A stretch of DNA of 64,000 bases from CBDDBX01 sp965225955 (lineage in GTDB: Bacteria > Acidobacteriota > Aminicenantia > UBA2199): the NCBI GenBank assembly GCA_965225955.1, contig CBDDBX010000044.1:123855-187854 (forward strand). Direction: 5' to 3'. Below the pieces are notes generated by a model. The model was given only the letters and a program-made list of their open reading frames with translations, was not told where the DNA came from and searched no databases. Position numbers and translations under genes: made by a program. This document shows, one piece after another, positions 8,888 through 19,531 of the stretch (the stretch's first letter is position 1; each line of letters opens with the position of its first letter).

Positions 8888-11800
8888 ATGCTTATCAGAA
8901 AAGGTCTGATTTTCTCTACTATTTTCTTCATATTTTTCCTGTTAACAGCTGCATCAGTAACACCTGAAGTAAAAAGAGTTCGTAAAGGCATCTTCCAGAC
9001 TGTCATTACAGTTCCCGCAACAGGAATGTATCGGATCACAGTAAGTAGTGATACGGGCACAGCAATAACATTGACAGACAAGATGGCAGGCCCTATAGAG
9101 CAGAGTGGTAAAGCCGGCAGAACTGATGGAAAAATATACCGCATTCTGCAGCAGGGTAAATACCGGATACAGCTTCATACAGATAAAAACAGCAATCAGG
9201 TTCCTTCTCTTAAAGTTGAGCAGACTCTGCCTGTTGAAAACACCACTCCGGTTCAAATAGAAAGCAATAAGATATATACATCCCAACTGACGGACATGAA
9301 ACATCAGAGCTGGAAACTTGTAGTACCTGAATTACTCGATGTGCATCTGGAAATAATGGGAAGGTCTCTTAAAGATGTAAAAATATGGCAGGAAGGCAAG
9401 TGGCTTCTTAAAACAGATTTTATAAAAAAGGTGAAAGCACCTGAGCCAGGCAGATATATGAATCTATTTGAACTGAACTATAGATTCTCACCTGGAACCT
9501 ATATAATCACCTGCTATGGAGGGAATAAAAAACAGTGGACATCAAATGACAGAACAGAACCCCTGTACATGAGAATAAACAATAACTATTACGGTAATGC
9601 TGCTACACTAAACAATACAATATCCCCTTTTGGTCAGGACTATTTTGTAACTGGTTCCGGTTCAGATACCTTTGAACTAAAATTTAAGAAGAGGGTAAAA
9701 GGAAACTTAAAGGTTAAGAACTTTAACTATTCTGAATCAAGGCACGGCTACTACACCAGAAACACAAAGGTCAGGAAAAGGTGGGGAGAACTGAAATACA
9801 CTGAAAAAAAGAGAAAACTAATTGCTGTGTCAGGTCCTCCGGGCACGTCTTATGAGCTTAATTTCTTTATTAACAGAAAATATGCTTATCTTAAAAAAGG
9901 CAGATACTGGATCTCTACGGTTCCTTCAATTAAAAACAGTGCACCTCTGCCTGTTGCAGCAACTCTGTACAACAGAAAAACCAGAAAGTATCCTGCTTTC
10001 AGGTGTATAGATATGAAATCCGGCAGTCTTAATATAAAAATGAACCTGGAATCTCCTTCAGAAACATTAATCTATGTTAACAAATCAGGATCTTATAAAA
10101 TACATGAAAATTCCTCTTATAAAGGAAAGGGGCTGTATAGCTTCCACCCTCAGTTCGTTAAGGTAAAAAGGGAAATTCCATGGCATAATTCCAACACTCA
10201 GATAGAACTGGTAAAAGGTTATTACCTTCTGAAGATAAGAGATATAAGAAAAGGAATATTACAGTTTTCAGTAATTCCATCATCTGCACAACCCGATTTT
10301 TCACTTCCTGTTGTTCAGCCTTATCCTATTACATGGCCTGAAGTAAAACTTGACAACAACAGCAACAGTTATCTGAAAATTACAGGCAGGAAGAATCAGA
10401 ACTCCGGCCTTGTTATAAGGTCACTACCTCTCAATCTGGCAAATCCTTTAAACATTACACTTCCTTCAGGAAAGAAAGTTCCACTGAAAATAAGATTGAA
10501 AAAAAGATCCAGATTATCAGTTTCAGGTGATATTCCTGAAATTTCAGTTAATGGGATTCAAATCACCAGTAATAATTATATAGCAGCTGGCTATCACACC
10601 CTGAACATATCAAACAGCAGTAATAAAACCCGCCGATTCATTCTATCTTCCATTAAAGCAGACTCTGATACTGTAGCACGAAGTAACACCCGTACTATAA
10701 AAGATAAAGGGCACATATTCTATACACTGAACCGTGGAGAAACTGTAAATACAGTACTGAACATAAGTAATCCCGGATTCTACAGAATTGAAACCACTGG
10801 TCGTCTTGAAACAGAAATGGTAGTAAGAACAGTTTCAGAACCTCAACTATACAGGGATAAAGGTAGTGGTACAGGTAGAAACAGTATGGTTCTGAAGTAT
10901 CTGAAATCAGGAGATTACTACATTACTGTAAAGAGTCTCAAAAAATCGAAGGGAAGATGTGGACTGGAAGTCAGAAAGATCCCCCCCCATACAACAGAAC
11001 TCCTGAAAAAGAGTGCTACAAACAGCATTCTGATTCCTTCATACAGTTCAGCAGAATACAGGTTCAGAATTGAAAAAGAGGGGGAATACAGAATTGTTAC
11101 AAGAACTCTGAAAGCTCCGACTCAATGTATGCTTATGGATTCAGATAACTGGCCCTTAATAAGACCTGGCAGAGCTGCAGATATTAAACTTTATCTTTCT
11201 AAAGGAGATTACAGATATTTTACCCTTCCTCTTCAGATCAGAAGTCGCAGACTGACAGAAATCCGTAAAATTACCAGAAAGAAGAATCAGTTGAAAGGCA
11301 AAGGACCGCATCCTGTAAGACTTAACCATTCATACAGAGCTATATGGATGGAAACAGAAGATAATATAAAAGATAAATATATAGTGAACCTTCCTGTAGA
11401 GATGAAAGTAACTCTGTCTCTGCCGGACTCATTCAGAAGTTTAATAATAACCTCTGATAAAAAGAGAATTTCTTCATCCGGCGTCTGGACAGGTGTACTC
11501 CCTGCTGGTAAATCTGTTATAGAGGTATCTCCTGTTGAGAAAGATAACAGGAGGAAATATACTATAGCACTAAGTTCAGACACTCTGGTACCTGATATAA
11601 CTCTGAAAAACCTCAATTCCGGCTTACCAGTACCAGTTGCGGTTCCTTCTGACTCTATGGTACATCTCTACAGCAGTGGTGATTCAGCTGTAGAAGCTGT
11701 TCTTAAAGATAGCAGTGGAAAAGTTGTAGCAACATCCGGCTACCGGAATAATGACTGGAATTTCAGTATAAGAAAGCAACTGATAAAAGGCACCTATTTT

Positions 11801-13822
11801 CTTAACCTTCACAGTAGAGGTAAATTCCGTACATCAGTGTCAATGAGAGCTGTAAAATTTAAAAAGCTGCCAGCTATTAATATTCCATCAAATACTAAAA
11901 TTACAGCTAAATCTTTTCCTGTAAAAATCCCATTCAGAATTGAAAATAAAGATCAGGTAGTAAGTTTTTCTGCTGGTGAGCAGACAATATTGACTATTAC
12001 AAAAGATGGCAAAACTATTGCCCGTGCTGAAGGCAGAATATTGATACCACTAAAATCAGGTACAGATTACAGGCTATCCTTATGGCAATCCCACAAAACC
12101 AGTACCGAACTTGTTACCAGAAGTATCGAATTTAAACCCCGCCGTATTTCCGGTTCATATTTAACTCTGAATAACAGAGGTACCAGACTCACAGGTAAAA
12201 CAGATTCCACATTATCCTTAGCTTCCGGTTCGGCTGAAGTACTCTTCTCAAACAGAGTGGAAGTTCCACTACTTAAAGCAGACATGACAGTATCAACTTC
12301 AGATGGTCAGGGCTGGATATACAGCAACACCAGAGGTATTAAATTAATGAGATCTCTTCTGAAAACCGGTGTCAGAAAAAGTTTCCGTTTTACTGATAAA
12401 CTGATTCTGGATATTGAAAAACCTGTGCAGACAGTATCACTTCTTGAAGCAGGCTCCCCCAACCTTCTTATTTCAGGTACAGCATCAGATATAAAAAACA
12501 ACAATGGTTTCCCCGGAGGCGTAATAATGAACAGAGGTACTACTCTGATTCCATTACCAGAAGGCAGAAATTTCACATCTATATTAAGAGATGCTCACTC
12601 CTCACCAGCCCCGGTTTCAATACAGGATGTTAATAGAACCAGAAAGAATATAGATCTGATTTTAAGAGAATACAGAGTAAGCAGAGGTTCCCTGACAAAG
12701 GATTCAGTTCTGCGAATTCCACCGGGAAAAGCAGTAGTAATTGACACCGCCTCTTACTCATATGTAAGAGCAGCTCTGTCAGAAAATATGCTTATTTTCT
12801 CCTGGAAAAACAACAAACCTTTCTCAATTGGAGATTACAAATCAAAAGGTATATATGTTTCATCAAAACTATATGTTGTTAACAGAGGAGATAGTGAAGG
12901 TATAGCCGATCTGCAGTTTTCACCTCCTCCGACAGTACCGGAAGAGACAGAACTTAACAATAAGAGCAGAAGCTATGAACAGTACAGCAATTCAGAAAAG
13001 TATTTAAGATTTATTATAAACAGCAGTTCTGAACTTTTTATTGGCTCCCCGGATTTTGATTACAGAATATGGAACAGTAAAGGGCTTATCACCCATGAAG
13101 GTCATGGTTCCGGTATAATAAACCCCGGAAAAATAACTGGTACTCTTGAAATAAATAACAAAGGAAAAGCTCTTAAAGTATGGCTTGAAGATAGTAAATC
13201 ACCAGATAGTTTTGTTCATGGAACCACTACAGAGATGAGTATTAGCAGATCACCTCTGCAACTCAACAAATCAGCTGTTATTATAAAACTGGATAAACAT
13301 ATCAATAACTACCTCCATATATCTTCCGACAGTATAGTGAAAATTGAAATGAAACAGGGGAATAATATACTCCGGTCAGACTACATTCACAGAGACACAC
13401 CATTTAGTTACTACATAAAGGATAAAAACTGCTCAGTAGTACTTCAGGCTCCTTCTGGTAATGCTGTCATTGAAACAGCTCTCATAAAACCTGTTAGAAT
13501 TGATGAAACCTCACCCCCCGCCACACAACTTGTAAGTAGAAACAGACCTCATGCTTATCTTCTGTCTCTGAAGAACAGCTGCACTGTTGGAGCGGGAATT
13601 AAATCTGAAGAGAACAGAGTTACACTTAAGCTTTTTAACAACAGCTCAGAACTCCTTGAAACCTCCCCTCTGATAATAAAAAAACTGAAGGGAGAATATC
13701 TTCTGGTAGTTGAATCTGACGAAAACCCCGCAACTTACCAGTTAATCATAAAAGGAACTGTAGAAAAAAGAAAAATTCCCAAAGAGGTTATTCTTAAATA
13801 CATAAGGGAGAAGAGACAATGA
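8888..13822 (+). CDS. Giant exported protein of unknown function, partner of alpha-2-macroglobulin
   Basis: 1644 residues, not recognised. A signal peptide occupies about residues 1-23; there is no lipobox Cys, no further membrane helix and very few cysteines. The mature chain is Ser/Thr/Lys/Arg-rich, predicted all-beta, and built of loosely repeated units of about 90-130 residues each ending in a G-x-Y-x-(I/L) strand (e.g. KGRYWIS, KGYYLLK, SGDYYIT, EGEYRIV, KGTYFLN). This pattern resembles bacterial pre-peptidase C-terminal or immunoglobulin-like beta sandwiches. ATG follows a GGAGG ribosome site. Its stop overlaps the alpha-2-macroglobulin start by 4 nt, so the two giants are translationally coupled and PBP1C follows 7 nt later. 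I infer a periplasmic scaffold or partner acting with the macroglobulin. No enzymatic motif was found. Confidence 0.8.
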   Translation: MLIRKGLIFSTIFFIFFLLTAASVTPEVKRVRKGIFQTVITVPATGMYRITVSSDTGTAITLTDKMAGPIEQSGKAGRTDGKIYRILQQGKYRIQLHTDKNSNQVPSLKVEQTLPVENTTPVQIESNKIYTSQLTDMKHQSWKLVVPELLDVHLEIMGRSLKDVKIWQEGKWLLKTDFIKKVKAPEPGRYMNLFELNYRFSPGTYIITCYGGNKKQWTSNDRTEPLYMRINNNYYGNAATLNNTISPFGQDYFVTGSGSDTFELKFKKRVKGNLKVKNFNYSESRHGYYTRNTKVRKRWGELKYTEKKRKLIAVSGPPGTSYELNFFINRKYAYLKKGRYWISTVPSIKNSAPLPVAATLYNRKTRKYPAFRCIDMKSGSLNIKMNLESPSETLIYVNKSGSYKIHENSSYKGKGLYSFHPQFVKVKREIPWHNSNTQIELVKGYYLLKIRDIRKGILQFSVIPSSAQPDFSLPVVQPYPITWPEVKLDNNSNSYLKITGRKNQNSGLVIRSLPLNLANPLNITLPSGKKVPLKIRLKKRSRLSVSGDIPEISVNGIQITSNNYIAAGYHTLNISNSSNKTRRFILSSIKADSDTVARSNTRTIKDKGHIFYTLNRGETVNTVLNISNPGFYRIETTGRLETEMVVRTVSEPQLYRDKGSGTGRNSMVLKYLKSGDYYITVKSLKKSKGRCGLEVRKIPPHTTELLKKSATNSILIPSYSSAEYRFRIEKEGEYRIVTRTLKAPTQCMLMDSDNWPLIRPGRAADIKLYLSKGDYRYFTLPLQIRSRRLTEIRKITRKKNQLKGKGPHPVRLNHSYRAIWMETEDNIKDKYIVNLPVEMKVTLSLPDSFRSLIITSDKKRISSSGVWTGVLPAGKSVIEVSPVEKDNRRKYTIALSSDTLVPDITLKNLNSGLPVPVAVPSDSMVHLYSSGDSAVEAVLKDSSGKVVATSGYRNNDWNFSIRKQLIKGTYFLNLHSRGKFRTSVSMRAVKFKKLPAINIPSNTKITAKSFPVKIPFRIENKDQVVSFSAGEQTILTITKDGKTIARAEGRILIPLKSGTDYRLSLWQSHKTSTELVTRSIEFKPRRISGSYLTLNNRGTRLTGKTDSTLSLASGSAEVLFSNRVEVPLLKADMTVSTSDGQGWIYSNTRGIKLMRSLLKTGVRKSFRFTDKLILDIEKPVQTVSLLEAGSPNLLISGTASDIKNNNGFPGGVIMNRGTTLIPLPEGRNFTSILRDAHSSPAPVSIQDVNRTRKNIDLILREYRVSRGSLTKDSVLRIPPGKAVVIDTASYSYVRAALSENMLIFSWKNNKPFSIGDYKSKGIYVSSKLYVVNRGDSEGIADLQFSPPPTVPEETELNNKSRSYEQYSNSEKYLRFIINSSSELFIGSPDFDYRIWNSKGLITHEGHGSGIINPGKITGTLEINNKGKALKVWLEDSKSPDSFVHGTTTEMSISRSPLQLNKSAVIIKLDKHINNYLHISSDSIVKIEMKQGNNILRSDYIHRDTPFSYYIKDKNCSVVLQAPSGNAVIETALIKPVRIDETSPPATQLVSRNRPHAYLLSLKNSCTVGAGIKSEENRVTLKLFNNSSELLETSPLIIKKLKGEYLLVVESDENPATYQLIIKGTVEKRKIPKEVILKYIREKRQ

Positions 13823-16800
13823 AACGCAATCTGATATATATAATTATAGCTCTTTTAGCTATCTCTGTTTTTGCTGAACCCTCACAGGTTGAGAATAAGA
13901 GCAAATCTTCAGCTCCCGGTATTGTACCATCCATGATGCTGAGAGGTTATGACCCTGTTACTCTGTTTTTCAGAGGAACTCCTGGTCCTGCTAAAGGAGG
14001 ACCAGCAGATAATCCCGGAAAACTGATGCAGATTACACCGCAACATCCCGGTGAATTTATCTGGGTAGATGGCTCTACTCTTCAGTTCCTTCCATCTGAA
14101 CCCTGGACTCCACTTACAAGATACAGCATCAGTTCAGGAAAAAAGAAGTTCACTCTCATAACAATGATGGAGGCTCCGGTAAAACCTTTTCCCACCCCAG
14201 GTAGCAGGAACCTGAAACCTTTTAAAGAGTTCCGTCTTAATTTCAGAGGTCGTATAAAGCCTGAAAAACTGGCAATGATGATAACAATGGAACTTCATAA
14301 TCTTAATAAAGGCTCTGTATCCTGGCTCACTTTCAAAGATTTCACTATTATGGAAACAGAGAGAAGTTCTGTAAAACAGCTCCATAATTATCGCATTATT
14401 CTGAAAAAACCGATTCCTTCAGGTACAGGTATTACAATGCATATCAGGTTATCCCTGAACTCTGAAATTCCTGACTCCCTTATTAAATACCGGTATACAA
14501 CAGCACCTCCATTTCGCCTTTTATCAGTCAGTTCAGGCAGCAATACTTATCCTCTGTCTTCAAAGGGTTCAGAATATACCCGTGAACAGGCAATGGTATG
14601 CAAAACTGACAGACAGGAGCTTACTTTAAATTTCAGTAAAGATGTCAGTAGATCCACAACTTTGTCTGAAATAAAGAATCTTGTCAGATTCTCACCGGAT
14701 GTAAAGGATTTTAAATACAGAATCAGTGGTAAAAGAGTTATTATAGGCTTCAAATCCCTTAGAGATAAACACTATAAGCTTACTCTCAGATATACTGATA
14801 TCAAAGGAGAGAACAGAAAGCCTCTGGAACTTTTTAAAACTTCTGGTCTCTATTTCAAATATCAGAGTAAAACTCCATATCTGAGCTGGAGTACAGGTAA
14901 TGTGATACTTGAGCGTTACGGACCTCAGATACTTCCCATGAAAGGAAGAAACAGCAGAAGGGTGGATTTCAGAATATATAAGATAGATCCTCTGAACAGA
15001 AATTTCTGGCCTTTTCCTGCAAAACCCGTAAGTATAAACGATAACCTCCGCCCTCCCGGCCCCGGGGAAGAGCCTGCTTACGGCAGCAATCTGAGAGAAC
15101 ATATTAAACTCCTTGGAAGTCCTCTGGTTTCAGAAATAGCAGATATGCCTGAAGCAGCTGGCAGAAACAGTAGTGCCGGTTTTGGTATGCCTGTCAGGAA
15201 ATTTCTTGAAAAGATCTCAGGTATTAATACCCCGGGCACCTATCTTGCAGGTTTCCGTACTATTGGCAGCAGCAGTAACAGGTCATATATAAGATTTCAG
15301 GTTACAGATCTTGCTTTAACGCTGATAGAAGATGAAAACAGCCTGAGAATGGCAGTTACATCTTTAAGAACCGGCAAGCCTGTTCAGGGAGCAACTGTTC
15401 AGCTGGAGAGTAGTAGCAAAAAAAATATAATGACTGTTCAGATCAGAGGAGTATCAGATGCAAATGGTTTCATCAGATACACCCACAAAAAGAGAATTTC
15501 TGAAGAGATCTCAAGAATTGTTGTAAAAAAAGGCAGAGATATTCTTACAATTAATCCTCACACACCTCCTCCCGGATATATGGATAATCACTGGTATTAT
15601 AACTGGAATCTGTGGCTCAAATGGCTTACTACAAAACCTGCGGTACAAAAAAGTAATTCACAATTTGCAGGACTGATGTTAACTGAAAGGCCTGTCTACA
15701 AACCTGGAGAAACAGTACACATAAAGACATTTTCTGCATCCAGAAAAGCAGGAGTCCTTAAAGCCCTTAAAAACCGTAAATGCACAATCACTATACATGG
15801 TCCTGGCAGTAAATCCTGGACTTTTAAGACAACCACCAGCAGGTTTGGTACATCTTATCTGAAATTCAGGCCTGGAAAAGATGTTCCCACAGGTCACTAT
15901 ACTGCCTATTTAAGGGAATCTGCCAAAGGAGTTAACATATCTTATGCAGATTTCAAAATTGAGAACTACAGAATTCCTAAATTTGAAATCAGGTTCTCTT
16001 CACCTGAACAGAGCACTACAGATTCACCTTTTAAGGTAGACCTTTCTGCTTCATACTATGCAGGAGGCCCTGTAATAAACCGTAAAGTTGAATGGAAAAT
16101 AAACCGTAGACTCTTCATCCATAAACCTGATAAATTCAGGGATTTCCTCTTCTCTTCAAACAGGAGATACAGCCGTGAATTTGTTCCTGAAAAATTTAAA
16201 ACCATCACCCGGGAAACCACAACTGACGGCAAAGGTATATCTTCTATAAGTATAGATCCATCTGAAGATCCTTCAGCTCAGTCCCGCTCCTATATTCTGG
16301 AAGCAACTATAAGAGGAGCAGATAAACAGACTGTAACAGCTGTTAAAGAGATAAAATCCTATTCACCATTCCTTCTTGGTCTGAAGTGCAGCAGACTAAT
16401 AAAAAACAAGATGGTTATTGAACCGGAAATAGTTGTGCTGAATCATAAAGGAGAGCTTCATAAAGAGAAAAACATCACAGTTACACTATATCACAGGCAG
16501 TGGCATTCTCATCTTAAAGAGAGCGATTTCACTACTGGTAAAACAAGATATATAACTGATGTTGTAGATAAAAAGCTGTCATCAGAAACTATAAGGTTTA
16601 AAGGAAAAAAACTTAAAATACCTTTTAATGTAAAAGAGGCAGGGGTTTATCTTGTGGAAATTTCAGCAAGAGATAAACTCGGAAGAAGGCAGAAAGTTAC
16701 TGCAGATCTTTTTGTTAAAGGTAAAACAGATGTGGCATGGGAAAAACCGGAAGCAGGAATATTCTCAGTAACCAGTATTAAAAGCAGTTACAAACCGGGA

Positions 16801-19524
16801 GAACAGGCAGAAATAGTATTAAAAAGTCCATATCAGAAAGCCAGAGTTCTCGCTATATCAGAGATTCCGGGAGAAACAGTTCTTACCTGGATAAAAATAG
16901 AAAAAGGACAGGGGCTCTATACAATACCTGTAACATCAGAAATGTCTCCGGGAATTCCGGTACACTTCCTGTTAATGAAAGGAAGGACCGGTAAATCCGG
17001 CTCTATTAAAGGAGAAGACCGAAACAGACCGGTAACTCTTGCAGCTACTAAAAGAATCAATGTAAAACCAGTTAACAACCAGTTAAAAATAGAGTTCAGA
17101 CACAACAAGAGATGTCTTCCCGGCTCAAAACTGAAAATCAGAATAGAACTTAAAAACTATAAAGATATTCCGGAAAGCGGTGAAGTAACACTGTGGATGG
17201 TAGACAGAGCGGTTCTTGCACTGGGAAAAGAGCAGTTCAGATCTCCCCTTAAATCAATGATTACTCCTCACAGAAGCTGGATAAGAGCAAGAGGTACAAG
17301 AAATCTTATAAGAGGTTACATTAATCCTGAAGAGGTTCCTGGTGGAGATGGAAGTCTGAGAGCTGCAAGTGCAGCACCAGGTATCTTTAAAAAAGAGACT
17401 GTCAGAAAAAACTTCATGACAGTTCCCTACTACAATCCTTCAGTTATTGTTGAAAACGGAGTAACTGAAATCGAAATTCAGATGCCTGACAATCTTACTG
17501 ATTTCGCAATAAGAGCTATTGCAGCAACCGGAACTGACAAGTACGGAATTACAGGATCTGAAGTATCTGTCAGATTACCGTTGATTGTACAACCTGCAAT
17601 GCCGCGTTTCATCAGAAATGGCGACAGTTTCAAAGCCGGTGCAATTGGAAGAGCTGTAGAAGGTGAAAATGGACCGGGCTCCGGTTATATTGCAACTGAT
17701 GATCTTAAGATCAGTGGTAGCAGGAGTTTTCCTGTACAGTGGATCAAAGGTGAGCCTGTAAAGCTCTGGTTTAATATGCATCTTCCTTTAGCATACAGTA
17801 AGACAAGTGTCAGAATAAAATCAGGAGTAAAAAGAGACACAGATAATGCGTCCGATGCTTTTGAAATATCTGTTCCTGTTAAACCTGATATCCCTCTAAC
17901 AGTAAAAGAAGAGTTCTCCGCTTTAAAATCTGATCAGAACTATAAACTACCACTACCTTCAGAAAAGATCAGATCAGGAACATTCAGGCAGAAAATTGTT
18001 GTAGCAAGAGATCTTTTCTTAATAAAATCTATTGCTGCACTAAATTACCTTGGAGGATACAGTCACCACTGTACAGAGCAGAGAATTAGCAGATTAATAC
18101 CTGAACTGGAACTTAAAAAACTTCTGACACAACTGAACATAAGAAGAGATGATAAGGGATTCAGGGATGCTATGGATGATACTTTCAGACATCTTGAACA
18201 GTCTCTTAATTCCAGAGGGCTTTATGGTTACTGGCCAGGCTCCAGAGGATATGTGAATATCACAGCAATGGTTGTTGAGTTCCTGCTGAAGGCAGATAAA
18301 GCAGGTTTCAGGTTCAAACCTTACCTTTTAAGCAGGGGAATAACAGCTCTTAAAGAGGCTCTCAGGTCAGATTACAGCTATTTTATAAAAGGAGAAGAGT
18401 ATAAAGAGAGGGTAATGGCTCTCCATGCGCTTAGTCAGGCAGGTATATATGATCCTTCATACGCAGAAGAGTTGTACAGAAGCGCAAAGTACATGGATCT
18501 GAAAAGCGAGGCAGATATACTTATCACCATTCTTAACAGAGCACCGGATAATAAAAAGGCAATAGCTTTTCTTACAAAAGATATCAGGAGAAATATCCTC
18601 CTTAAACTGGAAAACGGAAAAGAAGTTTTCCATAAGCTATCAGAAAGAGGCGTAAAATTTCATGGTCTTATTCCTGAAAATAGTTATGAAATTCTGGCAG
18701 GTATTGCAGTTGCCCTCTTTAAAGCAGATTCATCATGCAGAGAGCTTAAAGCAATATCAGAGTACCTCATAAAAGAGGGAGGAGAATCCGGCTGGGGCAG
18801 CACCAGAGCAAATGCTGCGGTTCTCAGATACATGAGTCTTCTTAATACTAAAAAAGCAGAAGATTTTACAGCTGAACTTACAACTAACGGGAAATCCGTA
18901 AAAGAGTTTTCTGCGGGAAAACCAATAGCCTCCTTAATTAATACATCTACAGATAATCCGGTTATAAAAATAAGCGCAGGTTCAGGTAACAAAGCATATT
19001 TATGGATATTATCAGAGTATATACCTGATACAGGCGGAAGAAGAGCTGTTAAAACCAGTAGTGGTTTTGTAGTTAACAGGCTCTTAAAGATATATTCAGA
19101 AAAAGAGAGTGTCCCAGTGAGAAAGAGAGTATCTCCATCAGGCCGGATAATCTTAAATAACAGACAGATTGTAGAAGAAGAGGTAACAGTTATAAATCCG
19201 GCAGACAGAAACTTTGTTGCAGTAAGAGTTCCTTTTGCTGCAGGTTGTGAACCGATGAATCCCAATCTTTCCACCTCCCCATCTGAATCAAAAACCGAAG
19301 GCCGCTTAACTCTTGCACCAACTTATTCTGTCTATGGAGACGATTCTGTAACTTTTTACTATGACTATCTTAATAAGGGAACATACAAATTCTTCTTCAG
19401 ACTTAAACCAATAACTACAGGTAACTTCACTCATCCCCCAGCTGAAGCATCCCTAATGTACAGAGAAACTGTTAAAGGCAGATCATCAGGTACAACCATT
19501 ATAGTAGAAGAGAGTAAAGAGTAG
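13819..19524 (+). CDS. Bacterial alpha-2-macroglobulin family protein with thioester
   Basis: 1901 residues, the size of YfhM-type (ECAM) macroglobulins that trap proteases in the periplasm. The signal peptide ends near VFA|E with no lipobox, so unlike the E. coli lipoprotein it should be soluble. Recognisable parts are N-terminal beta domains, an MG2-type domain near residue 617 (TERPVYKPGETVHIKTF), the A2M domain near 1200 (NPSVIVENGVTEIEIQMPDN), and the thioester helical domain with GGYSHHCTEQR, where Cys1418, Glu1420 and Gln1421 form the C-x-E-Q thioester motif. C-terminal beta domains follow, including a receptor-binding-like SVTFYYDYLNKGTY segment. Coupled to the upstream unknown giant by 4 nt overlap and followed by pbpC, the known neighbour of this family. 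Expected role: covalent capture of foreign proteases at sites of cell-wall damage. Confidence 0.92.
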   Translation: MKRNLIYIIIALLAISVFAEPSQVENKSKSSAPGIVPSMMLRGYDPVTLFFRGTPGPAKGGPADNPGKLMQITPQHPGEFIWVDGSTLQFLPSEPWTPLTRYSISSGKKKFTLITMMEAPVKPFPTPGSRNLKPFKEFRLNFRGRIKPEKLAMMITMELHNLNKGSVSWLTFKDFTIMETERSSVKQLHNYRIILKKPIPSGTGITMHIRLSLNSEIPDSLIKYRYTTAPPFRLLSVSSGSNTYPLSSKGSEYTREQAMVCKTDRQELTLNFSKDVSRSTTLSEIKNLVRFSPDVKDFKYRISGKRVIIGFKSLRDKHYKLTLRYTDIKGENRKPLELFKTSGLYFKYQSKTPYLSWSTGNVILERYGPQILPMKGRNSRRVDFRIYKIDPLNRNFWPFPAKPVSINDNLRPPGPGEEPAYGSNLREHIKLLGSPLVSEIADMPEAAGRNSSAGFGMPVRKFLEKISGINTPGTYLAGFRTIGSSSNRSYIRFQVTDLALTLIEDENSLRMAVTSLRTGKPVQGATVQLESSSKKNIMTVQIRGVSDANGFIRYTHKKRISEEISRIVVKKGRDILTINPHTPPPGYMDNHWYYNWNLWLKWLTTKPAVQKSNSQFAGLMLTERPVYKPGETVHIKTFSASRKAGVLKALKNRKCTITIHGPGSKSWTFKTTTSRFGTSYLKFRPGKDVPTGHYTAYLRESAKGVNISYADFKIENYRIPKFEIRFSSPEQSTTDSPFKVDLSASYYAGGPVINRKVEWKINRRLFIHKPDKFRDFLFSSNRRYSREFVPEKFKTITRETTTDGKGISSISIDPSEDPSAQSRSYILEATIRGADKQTVTAVKEIKSYSPFLLGLKCSRLIKNKMVIEPEIVVLNHKGELHKEKNITVTLYHRQWHSHLKESDFTTGKTRYITDVVDKKLSSETIRFKGKKLKIPFNVKEAGVYLVEISARDKLGRRQKVTADLFVKGKTDVAWEKPEAGIFSVTSIKSSYKPGEQAEIVLKSPYQKARVLAISEIPGETVLTWIKIEKGQGLYTIPVTSEMSPGIPVHFLLMKGRTGKSGSIKGEDRNRPVTLAATKRINVKPVNNQLKIEFRHNKRCLPGSKLKIRIELKNYKDIPESGEVTLWMVDRAVLALGKEQFRSPLKSMITPHRSWIRARGTRNLIRGYINPEEVPGGDGSLRAASAAPGIFKKETVRKNFMTVPYYNPSVIVENGVTEIEIQMPDNLTDFAIRAIAATGTDKYGITGSEVSVRLPLIVQPAMPRFIRNGDSFKAGAIGRAVEGENGPGSGYIATDDLKISGSRSFPVQWIKGEPVKLWFNMHLPLAYSKTSVRIKSGVKRDTDNASDAFEISVPVKPDIPLTVKEEFSALKSDQNYKLPLPSEKIRSGTFRQKIVVARDLFLIKSIAALNYLGGYSHHCTEQRISRLIPELELKKLLTQLNIRRDDKGFRDAMDDTFRHLEQSLNSRGLYGYWPGSRGYVNITAMVVEFLLKADKAGFRFKPYLLSRGITALKEALRSDYSYFIKGEEYKERVMALHALSQAGIYDPSYAEELYRSAKYMDLKSEADILITILNRAPDNKKAIAFLTKDIRRNILLKLENGKEVFHKLSERGVKFHGLIPENSYEILAGIAVALFKADSSCRELKAISEYLIKEGGESGWGSTRANAAVLRYMSLLNTKKAEDFTAELTTNGKSVKEFSAGKPIASLINTSTDNPVIKISAGSGNKAYLWILSEYIPDTGGRRAVKTSSGFVVNRLLKIYSEKESVPVRKRVSPSGRIILNNRQIVEEEVTVINPADRNFVAVRVPFAAGCEPMNPNLSTSPSESKTEGRLTLAPTYSVYGDDSVTFYYDYLNKGTYKFFFRLKPITTGNFTHPPAEASLMYRETVKGRSSGTTIIVEESKE

Positions 19525-19531
19525 CAAAATA

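Noticed and set aside
18684..19274. 196-codon minus-strand ORF inside the macroglobulin gene
   Set aside because: Antisense shadow of a clear thioester-family gene; no ribosome site or motif.
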